Source: Tolypocladium sp. Sup5 PDA-1
Lineage: Eukaryota > Ascomycota > Sordariomycetes > Hypocreales > Ophiocordycipitaceae
DNA: 64,000 bases
NCBI GenBank assembly: GCA_000750105.3
Contig: JPHH03000012.1
Span: forward strand, 186,001-250,000
Direction of reading: 5' to 3'
In this document: one piece after another, positions 21,452 through 31,385 of the stretch
Numbering within the stretch: the stretch's first letter is position 1
Layout of the letters: each line of letters opens with the position of its first letter
The notes under the pieces: generated by a model
Database searches by the model: none
Seen by the model: the letters and a program-made list of their open reading frames with translations, nothing else
Told to the model about the DNA's origin: nothing
Made by a program: the position numbers and the translations under genes

Positions 21452-23235
21452 TTACATCAAAGACGACATGAGAGAACTCTGGGCGTACGCCTATGAAGTT
21501 GGTCAGCAGGGCAGTCAACCGGACAGGGCGGGGTACGAGTCTCACCATGGGCTTGATATCTGGGTGAGGAACGGCGTCGAATTGCTCATACTTGAGCTTG
21601 TAGTCGGAGCGGATGTTGATGTAAGCTCCACGGTTCTCCGTCGAGTCGCAATACCTGGGAGCAGAGAAGACTAATACGACTTGTTAGATGCCAGGAAACC
21701 TCCATAGAGAGTATGAGAAACACGTACCTGTGATGCATCGTCCGTCGTGCTGGACTTCGTAACCATCCATGCGCACCTCGTGACTCCGGATAACAGCCTC
21801 GAGGCCGTTCTTCTCGCAGAACCGCTTGGTGATGTCTGGTCCGAACTGCATGCCGACGCCTCTCTTGCTGGGTCCGCGGCCTTCCTCCTCTTGTGGGTCG
21901 GTCCACAGCATCTCCATCATAAGGCCAGCCTGGCCCGGTTGCCGCTGGTTGTGTCTGTCCAGCTTGCGAATGTCATCCAAAGTGACGTTGTCATCGGAGA
22001 ACAAGCCGCCATGAAGAACCAAGTACTTCTCTCCAACCAATGTCGCCAACGGCAAAGCAGAGAAGCTCTCGGAAAACAGCTTGAAAGTTCTGCATATCTA
22101 GTCAGCGAGTGTGTTGGCAATCTTCAGAGGACGGCAACAACCTTTCGTTGTACTTTGCCTTGCACTCTCCCTCGAAGCCGTAGACGCGGTTCATGTCGTC
22201 CGTCTCGTGATTGCCTCGGTTCAGGAAGAAGCCCTTGGGCCGCAGCCACTTGTATGCGTACAACAGCAAGGCAATCTCGGTCGACCAAGATCCTCGATCG
22301 ACAAAGTCGCCGTTGAATAAGTACCAGTGCTTCTCGTTTGGTGCCCCGTTGCGTCGGAAGAGTTCCATGAGGTCAAAGTATTGTCCTGCGAGCGAGGTGT
22401 CAGTCAGAGCCGGAGGGGTTCGTACAGCTCGAGCACTAACCATGCGTGTCACCGCAGACAGTGAGTTGGACGTCATCCGGAATCTCCATCTCGACCATGG
22501 TCGCCTCCTCGTAGACGATCTTCTTGATGGCGAGGATGATCTGGTAGACATACTTGCGATGTAGCTTCTTGCCATTCTTGAACCGCTCCGTCATGTCGTC
22601 GACGAACTCCTGCGTCATCTCGTCCTCGAGGCGCACGCCATCGTAGTCGGCCTCGACGACCATGGAATCCAGGTCGAGGCCCTCCGCGGCCGACGGCTCA
22701 TCGCCGACCTCGATTGCTGCGAAGAAGGCCATCTGCCGCACGATCTTCTTGCATTCTTCCAACTTGAGCCTGGCATCCTTATTGCTCGGGTCCAGTTTGA
22801 CGCATTCCTTGAAGTCGTCGATCGCTTCCTTGGGTCGGAGGATCGCAGTACGGGCGAGACCGCGCCGGTAGTAGGCCTAGCAGAGACGCGAGTTAGACGC
22901 CGACCACCCCTACGCGAAACTGGGTCTACCTACCTTGACCAGCTTTGGGTTGAGGTCAAGCGCCTTTCCGGCGTCTGCAATGGCGTATCCATATGCTTCG
23001 GTTTTGATGTATGCCTGAGGAGTAGAGAGGGCAACAAGTTAGTCATACGACCTGCGTGCCCGGGCCACTGCACGGGGGGGATTGGCTCGCGCACCTGGGC
23101 TCGATTGGTGAAGAAGGTCGGCTCCTTGTCGTTGCGCTCGATGGCTTTGGAATAGAGGTCGACGGCAGTGATAAAGTCACCGGCCGCAAAGGCCTTGTTG
23201 CCCTTGTTTTTGAGGTCGACGGCTTCTTGCGACAT
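21452..23235 (-). CDS. PPT1: Serine/threonine protein phosphatase 5 (TPR-PPP)
   Basis: Seven exons: 23235-23095, 23014-22934, 22876-22441, 22385-22142, 22089-21728, 21670-21546 and 21490-21452; 475 residues, the normal PP5 length. The N-terminus has three TPR repeats (KNKGNKAFAAGDFITAVDLY ... AYIKTEAYGYAIADAGKAL ... AYYRRGLARTAILRPKEA). The PPP catalytic motifs follow: CGDTHGQYFDL, FNGDFVDRGSWS, NRGNHE, a His in LVLHGG and the SAPRYCD segment. The 39-nt last exon encodes AYAQSSLMSSLM after the KPM hallmark. PP5 dephosphorylates HSP90-bound clients and co-chaperones; the TPR domain binds the HSP90 C-terminus and restrains the active site. It is divergent from ESS2 and convergent with the POP8-like gene. 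Confidence 0.97.
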
Positions 23236-23981
23236 GATGCTTGGTGGCTGGTGAATGTCGGCGGGGAAGCTCGAGTCTCGTAGATACGACGGCCAGTCGT
23301 TTGCGCCGCGGCACGTCCCAACGAGGGCTCGAAGGCTTCAGATAGCGATTGCCTGTTTCGACTAGATAGTAATACAGCTCCAAGGAAACGACGTTGCAAG
23401 GGCGCCAGTAAAGACCGCAGGCAGGACGAAGGAAAGAGGAGGGACCAGGACGCTGCGGTGGTCTAAGTGGGAGTCGCGAGATCAGACAAAGACGTCGAAG
23501 ACTTTTGGCTGGACGTGGGGGAGGGTTCCAGGTTAGGTCGACTTCCAATTTCCAGTAGAGGTTGGAATTGAAGATGACCTAACCTGGAGATCCCCGCTGT
23601 AGCTGCCGCTGGCTCGCTGCCATGTGCCCTGTGGATAAGCCCTCCAGGGCTGTGGATGGTGCTAGAATCCGGAGCAATTTAGCCGCCCGTTCTGGAGGCG
23701 CTCTGAGATCAAGCGATCCACTGATTGATAGCAGTGTGGCAGGGGACTGCATATCGGTTAGTTGCATTGGTGGGGCACATTCCTGTACCCTTGCACGTTG
23801 CCTCGTCTTGCATGTTACCTGACCCAAAGCTTCAACATCAGTCATCGCCAACTTTTGTCGCAAACATCCTTTACCCGTCGCGCAAGCCCAGCTCGACACG
23901 CAGTTGTATGGCACGTGGCTATTGATGAAATATCATGAGCTAAGCGGATTCAGCACGCAACGGGCAGCGATCGCCATTACC
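23236..23981. promoter_or_regulatory. Divergent promoter region of PPT1 and ESS2
   Basis: About 750 bp. The ESS2 frame is open upstream to an ATG at 23904, but the ATG at 23982 is in a far better context (ACCATGG) and begins the conserved protein. No TATA box is evident. Confidence 0.45.
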
Positions 23982-25322
23982 ATGGACTCGAAACCGCCGT
24001 CTGACTCAAAGGCCCTGGTGCGGAAGAGGGCCGACACGGAGTTGATGCCGCCTCCTCCCCCAGTCAAGAAGATAAAGAGGCCCAGGAAAATCCTAAACGA
24101 GGAAGAGTACACGGAAACGCTTTCACAAATCATCGCGAGGGACTACTTCCCCGGGATCGAGGCGTCAGTCGTCCAAAACGAGTACCTAGACGCTCTCGAG
24201 TCTCTGGATGCCACATGGATCTCAGGTGCCGGCCAAAGGCTGCAGCAGGCCATGACACCAGGACGGTCAAAAACAGCATCCGCATCCAAGCAGTTTCAGG
24301 GCGCCGGACGGACCCCAACCACATACGTCGGGGACACGCCCGCCTCCGTGACGTCAACGGTTGTTGTTGAAGAAAAGCCGCGGCCGGGTGCCAACATGAG
24401 TCTATCCAAGTTTCAGGCGACCTACACTAGCGAAGACAACGAGAGCTTCTACAAATTGGTGGACAAGCAGAATCAAAAGAAAGCAGACAAGAACGCCTGG
24501 CTGTGGAATAACAACAAACTCCCCTCCAAGCAGATGATCAAACAGAAGGAGGTCGCGGACGAGCTGGAAAAGTCGCGAAGCCTGGTCGACGACGGATTCA
24601 AGCGCGACCGGCTTGCCATCAAGGATGCCGATGACCGGCCAGCGAGGCCCGATGCCTGGAATGCAGCTCCGAGGAACGGCTTGATGTTCGAGCCGAGCGA
24701 GTTGGACGATGGCGTCGTTACCGTCGCTCAGAAAGCCGAGGAAGCATCGCGAATGGCACCCAAATCTATTGTGTACGAAAACACGAGGATACCCCAGCCA
24801 CATGTCCCTCAGAGACCGCCCTCGCCCACCGCGTCTTCGATCCGGGATGCCATTGCAGGAAAGCCACGTCAGCGAGATCAAGACTCCAGTGTCGTTTGGG
24901 GCGGCGAAACACCAAGGGTAAATGGCTACGCATTTGTCGACGAGGAAGACGACGAACGCGATGGCGCACAACCTCCCCCGACCATCAACCTGGGGCCTGG
25001 TGACATGCACAACCCCTTCAAGTTGCAGAAGCAGAGGACGAGGGAGTCACTACATGAACGACTGGTCGACCGGATAGCGCAATCCAACAAGGAGTCGTCG
25101 CGCAATGGGTTAACTGGAAAGGCCGAGAAACCTCAGGTTCCAAGGTTTCCAAGCAGTCCACGCGTCTCAGGAAATTTCACGCCTGCGGCCCAAAGACTGT
25201 TGAGCAAGATGCGCACACCGAGGGGCAAAACGCCTGGCAGCTCTTTCAGTCAGTCGACGCCCATGCAGCCGAGGGGGTCACTCTTAAGGAGCGTCACCAG
25301 GTCCAGCTCAAAACGAGGTTGA
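23982..25322 (+). CDS. ESS-2/DGCR14-type spliceosome-associated protein
   Basis: A single exon of 446 residues. The N-terminal signature KILNEEEYTETLSQIIARDY, followed by FPGIEASVVQNEYLDALES, is diagnostic of the Es2/DGCR14 family. Further family features are the MSLSKFQATYTSEDNESFYK block and the NALMF-like stretch WNAAPRNGLMFEPSE, and the C-terminal FTPAAQRLLSKM. In animals and fission yeast (Bis1) family members are nuclear and associate with the spliceosome or promote splicing. A basic, proline-rich segment (PPPPPVKKIKRPRK, about residues 24-37) is a likely nuclear localisation signal. The start at 23982 is preferred over 23904 for its ACCATGG context. Confidence 0.93.
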   Translation: MDSKPPSDSKALVRKRADTELMPPPPPVKKIKRPRKILNEEEYTETLSQIIARDYFPGIEASVVQNEYLDALESLDATWISGAGQRLQQAMTPGRSKTASASKQFQGAGRTPTTYVGDTPASVTSTVVVEEKPRPGANMSLSKFQATYTSEDNESFYKLVDKQNQKKADKNAWLWNNNKLPSKQMIKQKEVADELEKSRSLVDDGFKRDRLAIKDADDRPARPDAWNAAPRNGLMFEPSELDDGVVTVAQKAEEASRMAPKSIVYENTRIPQPHVPQRPPSPTASSIRDAIAGKPRQRDQDSSVVWGGETPRVNGYAFVDEEDDERDGAQPPPTINLGPGDMHNPFKLQKQRTRESLHERLVDRIAQSNKESSRNGLTGKAEKPQVPRFPSSPRVSGNFTPAAQRLLSKMRTPRGKTPGSSFSQSTPMQPRGSLLRSVTRSSSKRG

Positions 25323-25968
25323 TGAGTCGACCTAGGAGTTGGAAAGGGGGGATGATCTTGCACCCACGTACGCATTGATACCAGCCTTTTACTGGCGGCT
25401 AGGCGTTGATTATGTGTTTTTGGATAGCCATGACAGGGCATGACACGGTTTCAACTAACAACGTTTGAAGCAGGAATGATGGATACATCTTCATTTGGCA
25501 ACGACTGGAATTACGGACAATTGATACCCCCCACAGAACAGATGGTTCTTGGAAAGAGAACTTAAGGATCCTTGGCATGGACAACAGTTAGAGCAGAGCA
25601 CAAAGTCACGGTGGTCGTAATTGGACTAGACGGGACACAATACCCCAGCCTTGAGGCAAGCTGAAAGCACCGCCGCCAAAGGCATTTGAGATATTAATTA
25701 AAACAAGAAATAAATTCTTCAGAGATTGTCAACAAATGATTAGGAAAGGCAAATGATACCCGGTCCGTAGGGTCTTTTGCTTCCGGGGTCCTGAAGTTGG
25801 TGAAGGTGTTGAGGCTCGCTTAGCTGCATACATACGTCAACGAAGAGATCGTCACCTGTCGCTCTGCGGAGCTCTCTTTTTCAACTGCCCACATTTGCAA
25901 CACCAGCAACCACCTCGAAAAGCCCCATTGTCGGTGCGCGCTCGGCGATCCGAGGCCCGTCAGTCCTC
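25323..25968. other. Intergenic between ESS2 and COQ8
   Basis: About 650 bp; an AT-rich patch near 25690-25740 (TTAATTAAAAC) lies in the middle. It holds the ESS2 3' end and the COQ8 promoter. No gene is supported. Confidence 0.5.
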
Positions 25969-28101
25969 ATGAGGTTTGTGGACCTGGCGATTGACGTGGC
26001 GGCACTGCTCAGTGCCTCGCGGTCCGTCGCGACCAAGCACATTGCGCTGCGCAGCCGACAGCTCGATGTGTACACCAAGACCTCGAGCATTACCGCGACA
26101 TGGAGGGAGGCGAAGCCCGCGGCCGCGCAGGGCCAGGGAGACGGCGCAGCGGCGAGCGGAGGTGGCGATCAAGGGAAGGATGGCGCCGAAAATGCCCCGG
26201 AGCAGCAGACGACAGCAGGAGGAGAACATGCCCCAGGCCGAGCCGCTACAGAATCAGGATCAATGGGAACGAGGCTAAAACTGGACATCGGAGGCTTGAA
26301 CACGGACGGCACCGTCCCGAACCCCTTTATTGCATCCCAAAAGCCGGCTGCTGCCACTGCGAAAGACACGGCGGAAGAATTGGATCTGCCCCACGGCGTC
26401 GACGTCAACATATTCCACACAGCACGGGGCTCCAAGATATTAGAATCCCTACGAAGGAAGGACGGGGCTGAATTAAGGAAGCCGCAACCTGGGGGTCCCG
26501 CAAAGGAGCACCCTCTGCGGTACTGGGGGCAAAAGCCGCCCGTGGAGATCGATTATGAAACTCCAACTTCGATCGTTAACGATGTCGACAAAGTGACGGC
26601 GGCAGCAGAAACGAGTCCTTCGCCAGCTGAGATACCCTCTAGCCCCGAGCCGCAAGTCGAAGCCGCCCCTGTGGCGCAAGCAGACACCAAGAAGGTGGAC
26701 GCGGAACCTATCGACATCGCCACGGTGTTGGTTGGGAGCGAGGCCCCGAGCACATCGGCATACAATCTACGGGAGTCCAAGGTGCCGGCATCCCGATTCA
26801 GCCGCTTGTGGAACTACGGAGGTCTCGCCGCCGGCATGTTGGGAGGAGCCATGACCGAGGGCGTCAGCCGGGCCTTTGGTGGCGGCGGCCAGGGGTCGGT
26901 GCTCCTCAGCGGGAAGAACATGGAGAGGCTGGTGGCGAAGCTCTCGCGCATGAGGGGCGCCGCCTTGAAGCTGGGCCAGATGATGAGCTTCCAGGACTCC
27001 AAGATGCTTCCCGCCCCGATCCAGGAGGTCCTACAACGGGTCCAGGACCGAGCGGACTACATGCCCGCGTGGCAGCGGGACCGGGTCCTCGTCAGCAACC
27101 TCGGCGACAACTGGCGGGACCTGTTCAGCGAGTTTGAGGAGAAGCCAATCGCAGCTGCGTCGATCGGACAAGTGCACAAGGCCATGCTCAAGTCGAGCGG
27201 TAAGCGAGTAGCCGTCAAGATTCAGTTCCCGGGCGTCGCCGATTCCATCAACTCCGACTTGGACAATCTGGGCATCCTCCTCAACGCAACCAAGCTGCTG
27301 CCAAAGGGGCTGTACCTCAACAAGACGATTGACAACGCCCGACTGGAACTGGGATGGGAGTGCGACTACGAGCGCGAGGCCCAGTGCGCGAAACGCTACA
27401 AGGAGCTCCTGAGCGGAGAGGAGGACGTCTTCCTCGCTCCCGACGTCCACCTCGAGGCGTCGGGGAAGCAGGTCCTCACAATGGACTTTATGGACGGCAT
27501 CGGCGTCACGCGCGTCACCTCCTTTACCCAGGCGCAGCGCGACTGGATCGGCACGCAAATCATGCGCCTCTGCCTCCGCGAGATCACAGAGTTCAAGTTC
27601 ATGCAGACGGACCCCAACTGGACCAACTTCCTCTACAACGCCGAGACCAACAAGCTCGAGCTCCTCGACTTTGGCGCCTCGCGCGAGTACCCCGGCGACT
27701 TCGTCCGCCAGTACGTGCAGCTCCTCGACGCCGCCTCGCGCGACGACCGCGACGCCGTGCGCGTCCTCTCCGTGCGCCTCGGCTACCTGACGGGCCACGA
27801 GAGCAAGGCCATGCTCGACGCGCACGTCGACTCGATCCTCACCATTGCCGAGCCGTTCCTCGCCGACGCGCCCGCTGTGTACGACTTCCACGACCAGACC
27901 ATCACCGAGCGCGTCAAGGCCCTCATCCCGCTCATGCTGCACGAGCGCCTCGCGCCGCCGCCCGAGGAGACGTACAGCCTGCATCGCAAGCTGAGCGGCG
28001 CGTTCCTGCTGTGCGCCCGGCTGGGCAGCAAGGTGCCGTGCAGGGAGATGTTTGTCAACGCCCTGGAGAAGTCGGGCTACATCGACGGCGTGAAGGCTTA
28101 A
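25969..28101 (+). CDS. COQ8: COQ8/ABC1 atypical kinase-like protein of coenzyme Q biosynthesis
   Basis: A single exon of 710 residues. The UbiB-family signatures are present: the KxGQ motif (AALKLGQMMSF, Lys334-Gln337), the Ala-rich nucleotide loop PIAAASIGQVHKA (about 394-404), the VAIK-like RVAVKIQFPGV, the catalytic-loop variant QTDPNWTNFLYN (546-557) and the DFG motif (LLDFGASREY, Asp567). COQ8 is an inner-mitochondrial-membrane ATPase/kinase-like protein needed for assembly of the CoQ synthesis complex. The first 270 residues are long and low in complexity, with a basic N-terminal part (ASRSVATKHIALRSRQ) that may carry mitochondrial targeting. The hydrophobic GGLAAGMLGGAMTEGVSRAF lies just before the KxGQ domain, as in other family members. 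It converges on RRP36. Confidence 0.95.
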   Translation: MRFVDLAIDVAALLSASRSVATKHIALRSRQLDVYTKTSSITATWREAKPAAAQGQGDGAAASGGGDQGKDGAENAPEQQTTAGGEHAPGRAATESGSMGTRLKLDIGGLNTDGTVPNPFIASQKPAAATAKDTAEELDLPHGVDVNIFHTARGSKILESLRRKDGAELRKPQPGGPAKEHPLRYWGQKPPVEIDYETPTSIVNDVDKVTAAAETSPSPAEIPSSPEPQVEAAPVAQADTKKVDAEPIDIATVLVGSEAPSTSAYNLRESKVPASRFSRLWNYGGLAAGMLGGAMTEGVSRAFGGGGQGSVLLSGKNMERLVAKLSRMRGAALKLGQMMSFQDSKMLPAPIQEVLQRVQDRADYMPAWQRDRVLVSNLGDNWRDLFSEFEEKPIAAASIGQVHKAMLKSSGKRVAVKIQFPGVADSINSDLDNLGILLNATKLLPKGLYLNKTIDNARLELGWECDYEREAQCAKRYKELLSGEEDVFLAPDVHLEASGKQVLTMDFMDGIGVTRVTSFTQAQRDWIGTQIMRLCLREITEFKFMQTDPNWTNFLYNAETNKLELLDFGASREYPGDFVRQYVQLLDAASRDDRDAVRVLSVRLGYLTGHESKAMLDAHVDSILTIAEPFLADAPAVYDFHDQTITERVKALIPLMLHERLAPPPEETYSLHRKLSGAFLLCARLGSKVPCREMFVNALEKSGYIDGVKA

Positions 28102-28314
28102 TGTATATCAACTCAACTCGTTGACACGATACTTGTACCAACATGTAAAATGGGGGAGGACACAACATGTAGAACAGACCCGCCGCCACTTGGACATTTG
28201 ACGGAGCATGGTTAGTTTCAGCTATTATAGAGTGAACGGCTTAGACTGGGTATCTATCTATCAGGCGTCAAACCCCTATTCACAACATCCTGCTGCAAGA
28301 ATGGCCATCTCTGC

Positions 28315-29297
28315 TCAGTGACGATTCGTCACCCGCTGCAGCGACCCCAACTCCTTCTTCTCCTTGCCCGCAACCTTCTTCCTCTTCCGCTCAATCGCCC
28401 GGTCCACCTGGCCCTTGCTCATGCTCTCGAAGCGCTGCGTCAGCAGCTGCTTCTTCTGCTCGCTCTTCTTGAGGTAGAAGGGCTTCTTGCCCTGTGCCAC
28501 CAGCTCCTTCTCCTGCCTGCGGTGCTCGAGCAGCAGCTTCTCCTCGTCGTCCTTCTTCTTGCGCGCCTTGCGCTTGGACTCCATTGACAGCAGCTGTCGC
28601 TTCAGGTCCTCCTTGGCGTCGGCATCCTTGGTCTTCTTGATCTGCGCGCGCAGGTCTGCCATCTCGCTGTCGCGGTAGTCGTCGAGGAAGGCGTACGCCT
28701 TGCCGGCCTTGGACTCGTCCACGCGGCCGACCAGCGGGTCGAAGCGCGGGTCGCGGGCCTTGCGACGCGTGTCGGCGAGGATCTCGCGGCGGCGGGAGAC
28801 GGGCTTCTTGGAGGTCTGCTCCTGGGGCGCGTGCTTGGAGCGGCGCTTCGTCTTGGGCTTGTCCTCCCTTTTCTTCGTCGGGCGGATGGAATCTCTCGGC
28901 TTGTTGGTTTCTTCCGTGTCGTCTGTGCCAGATTTCTTTGATTTGCGGTCTGAAGGAGGGAGGGAGGCTTGCGCGCGGGCTAGAGCGCCAAAGGAGACGG
29001 AGGCGAGGTCGACTCTGGGAGGCGCATCGTCGGCGTCGGATTCCTCAGACTAAGAAGGTAAGTCGCCGCACAGCAAGATGGGGAAACGGTTCTTCGTGTA
29101 CATACCTCGGATCCAGAAGCAGACTCATCCTCTGAGGCATCTTCTACACCGCTGTCACCACCATCAACACCCCCCTCGGACACCTCATCCCCCGACGATT
29201 CCTCCTCCGCTTCAGGCTCCGGCTCCCATTTCTCTTCCCTCCGGGCCCGAACTCGCCTCTCAAGCCCCAGCGAGGGGAGCTTTCTCTTCGAAGACAT
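28315..29297 (-). CDS. RRP36: rRNA biogenesis protein RRP36
   Basis: Exons are 29297-29106 and 29049-28315, giving 308 residues; the intron (29050-29105) has donor GTATGT. The N-terminal half is acidic and Ser-rich. The C-terminal half holds the conserved block RDPRFDPLVGRVDESKAGKA, AYAFLDDYRDSEMADLR, KKPFYLKKSEQKKQ and the closing LQRVTNRH. These identify RRP36 (DUF947), a nucleolar component of the 90S pre-ribosome needed for early cleavages of 18S rRNA precursors. Basic clusters (RKRKKVAGKEKKE) serve nucleolar localisation and RNA binding. It is divergent from the NIF-domain gene. Confidence 0.95.
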
Positions 29298-29790
29298 GGC
29301 TGCTTTGCTGCTGGGGGCGTTTAAAAAAAAACAGCGACGCTCAAAATGGATGGATTGTGTCTGTTCGCTGTCATGCAAGTCGTCTTTCCAGAATTTTGAT
29401 GCGGGACCAGCTTATCGATAGCACGTCCTGGTTAGCCGCATAGGGGACCTTGTGGACTTATACAGGTACCGAGGCCCCTCCAAGAATGGCGGGGCGGCCC
29501 GCTGTCCCAACTCAGTTGCTCAACCATCATCGCATTCGCGAAAAAAGATTCTTGGGCAAATCTGCAGCCATCATCCCGCCGTTGCGCCGTCAGCGTTTTG
29601 CCAATTGCGGCCCTTGATGTGGCTTCGGAGGGCATCTGCTCTTCTAAACCGTCACACGCCGCAGGCACCAAAGCCAAGACCCAATAAGAAGCAGCGCCTC
29701 TCTGCCAGGCAACCTCGTCCCCTCCACCACCGCAGCGACCCTGAACAGAAGGGCAGTGGACCGATCCCCAACCTGCAGCCTGCCACAGCC
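29298..29790. promoter_or_regulatory. Divergent promoter region of RRP36 and the NIF-domain gene
   Basis: About 490 bp, with an A9 run near 29324. The frame of the NIF gene is open upstream to 29452, so alternative starts (for example the ATG at 29617) cannot be excluded. Confidence 0.45.
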
Positions 29791-30959
29791 ATGAACTACA
29801 CAGTCGGCGCAGCTCACGCATCACCTGCGGGACGAGTCGACCCGTATTCCACATCCGCCGCACTCCACGGCCACAAACAAACTCAACCCCACGCACAACA
29901 TTCACCTCCCGCGATACCAGGCCTGAGCCTCCTCGAAGCCATGGCGCAGGGAAGGCCACCACCGCCCAACGCGCCCGCGGGTCCCGTGCAAATGAATGCC
30001 AATGCAAACTCTTTCACGCCTATGAGCGCTCAGCCTGCACCAAAGGGCAGAAAGTCCAAGCATGCGCTTCGCAAGGCAGCCGCTGCCGCCCTCACCGCGA
30101 GAAACGCCAACAGCAACGGCCAGCTGTCACAGAAGACTTCGAACGACAGCACACCTCGGTAAGTTTGCGGTGCCTTCCTCTGCTGGCGCCTATCCCTCGC
30201 GAGCACAAGCTGACATGCGCCTTCAACAGACCATCTTCCACTCCGCAGGGCGGCCGGGATGAGCGTGTCCCTCCCAGCAGCGCATCCGGCGGCATCCCCG
30301 ATCCGAGTCCCCTCTACCTCGCCCAGGCCTTTGCTCCGCCCTCCACCCTCCCCGACCCGCGCCGCATCCTCGTCATCCTCGACCTCAACGGCACGCTCCT
30401 CTACCGTCCCACCCGGAAGCAGCCGACCAACTTCGTCGAGCGGCCGCACGCCCGCCGCTTCCTTGCCTACTGCCTCGATTCCTTCCATCTCGCCGTCTGG
30501 TCCTCGGCCCGCCCTGAAAACGTCCAGCATATGCTCGCCCAGCTGCTCACCTTGGAGCAGCGCCAGCGCTGCGTCGTCATCTGGGGCCGAGACCGCTTCG
30601 GCCTGTCCCGGGACGACTACGACTCCCGCGTCCAGTGCTACAAGCGCCTCTCCGCCATGTGGAATCACCCCGACGTCCTCGCCTCGCACCCGTACGCCTC
30701 ACGAGGCGGCCGCTGGGACCAGTCCAACACCGTCCTTGTCGACGACTCCCCGGAAAAGGGCCGCAGCGAGCCTCACAATATCCTCCCGATCCCTGAGTTC
30801 TCTGGCCTAAACAACGAGCAGGTAGACGTCCTGCCTCAGGTCCACGACTACCTCAACACGTTGTGCTACCAGGCAGACATCAGTAGATTTATGCGTCAGA
30901 GCCCCTTCAACCTGGACCCAAACTACCAGTTGCGCCCTCCTCCTAGTCAGGAGGCTTGA
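29791..30959 (+). CDS. NIF/FCP1-homology HAD protein with altered DxDxT motif
   Basis: Exons are 29791-30158 and 30230-30959, giving 365 residues from the ATG of MNYTVGAAH. The first 120 residues are low in complexity, with a basic KGRKSKHALRKAAAAALT stretch. The FCPH/NIF domain starts near residue 165. Its motif I reads ILDLNGTLLYRP, so the nucleophile Asp174 is kept but the second Asp of DxDxT is Asn176. Motif II lies in FHLAVWSSARPENV and motif III in VLVDDSPEK. The domain is known from CTD phosphatases (FCP1, SCP), Dullard/NEM1 and TIM50. With Asn in place of the acid/base Asp, catalysis may be weak or lost; this is inference. No membrane segment is visible, so NEM1 or TIM50 roles are unlikely. 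Confidence 0.82.
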
Positions 30960-31385
30960 CGGTAGCAACGGCTGTCATGACAAGGCGGCGGAAATACCAA
31001 TGCACGGGAACTGCCACGACATTGAGAGATACGTTGCTTGCGTATCCATCACATTGCTCTTCATACACTTCTATTGATACCCACACACTTGCGGTAGAGG
31101 CAGACAAGTTGCACAGGCACACACTAAATCGAGGGCAGGCTTGAGAGGCTGGCTGCAGCAACTTGTTGTTGCCAACTCAGTGTTCTTTATTTTATTTTGT
31201 CACTTTTCACCATCGACAAAAGAGACATCTCGCATCTGCGACATTACGTGCAAGCTGCCATCGTGAAATGAGTTCGACAAGCATGCCTGTGATCGTAACT
31301 CATTCCCTTTTTACTTCCCATAACGTTTCAGCCATATACCATCGTCACTGTCATCCCTCCGGCCACCAAGTCCACGCGCAAGCGC
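30960..31385. other. Convergent 3' intergenic region
   Basis: About 425 bp between the 3' ends of the NIF-domain and eEF1B-gamma genes. It likely holds both 3' untranslated regions. No gene is supported. Confidence 0.5.

Noticed and set aside
27031..27984. 317-residue minus-strand ORF within COQ8
   Set aside because: Antisense shadow; COQ8 motifs on the plus strand are decisive.
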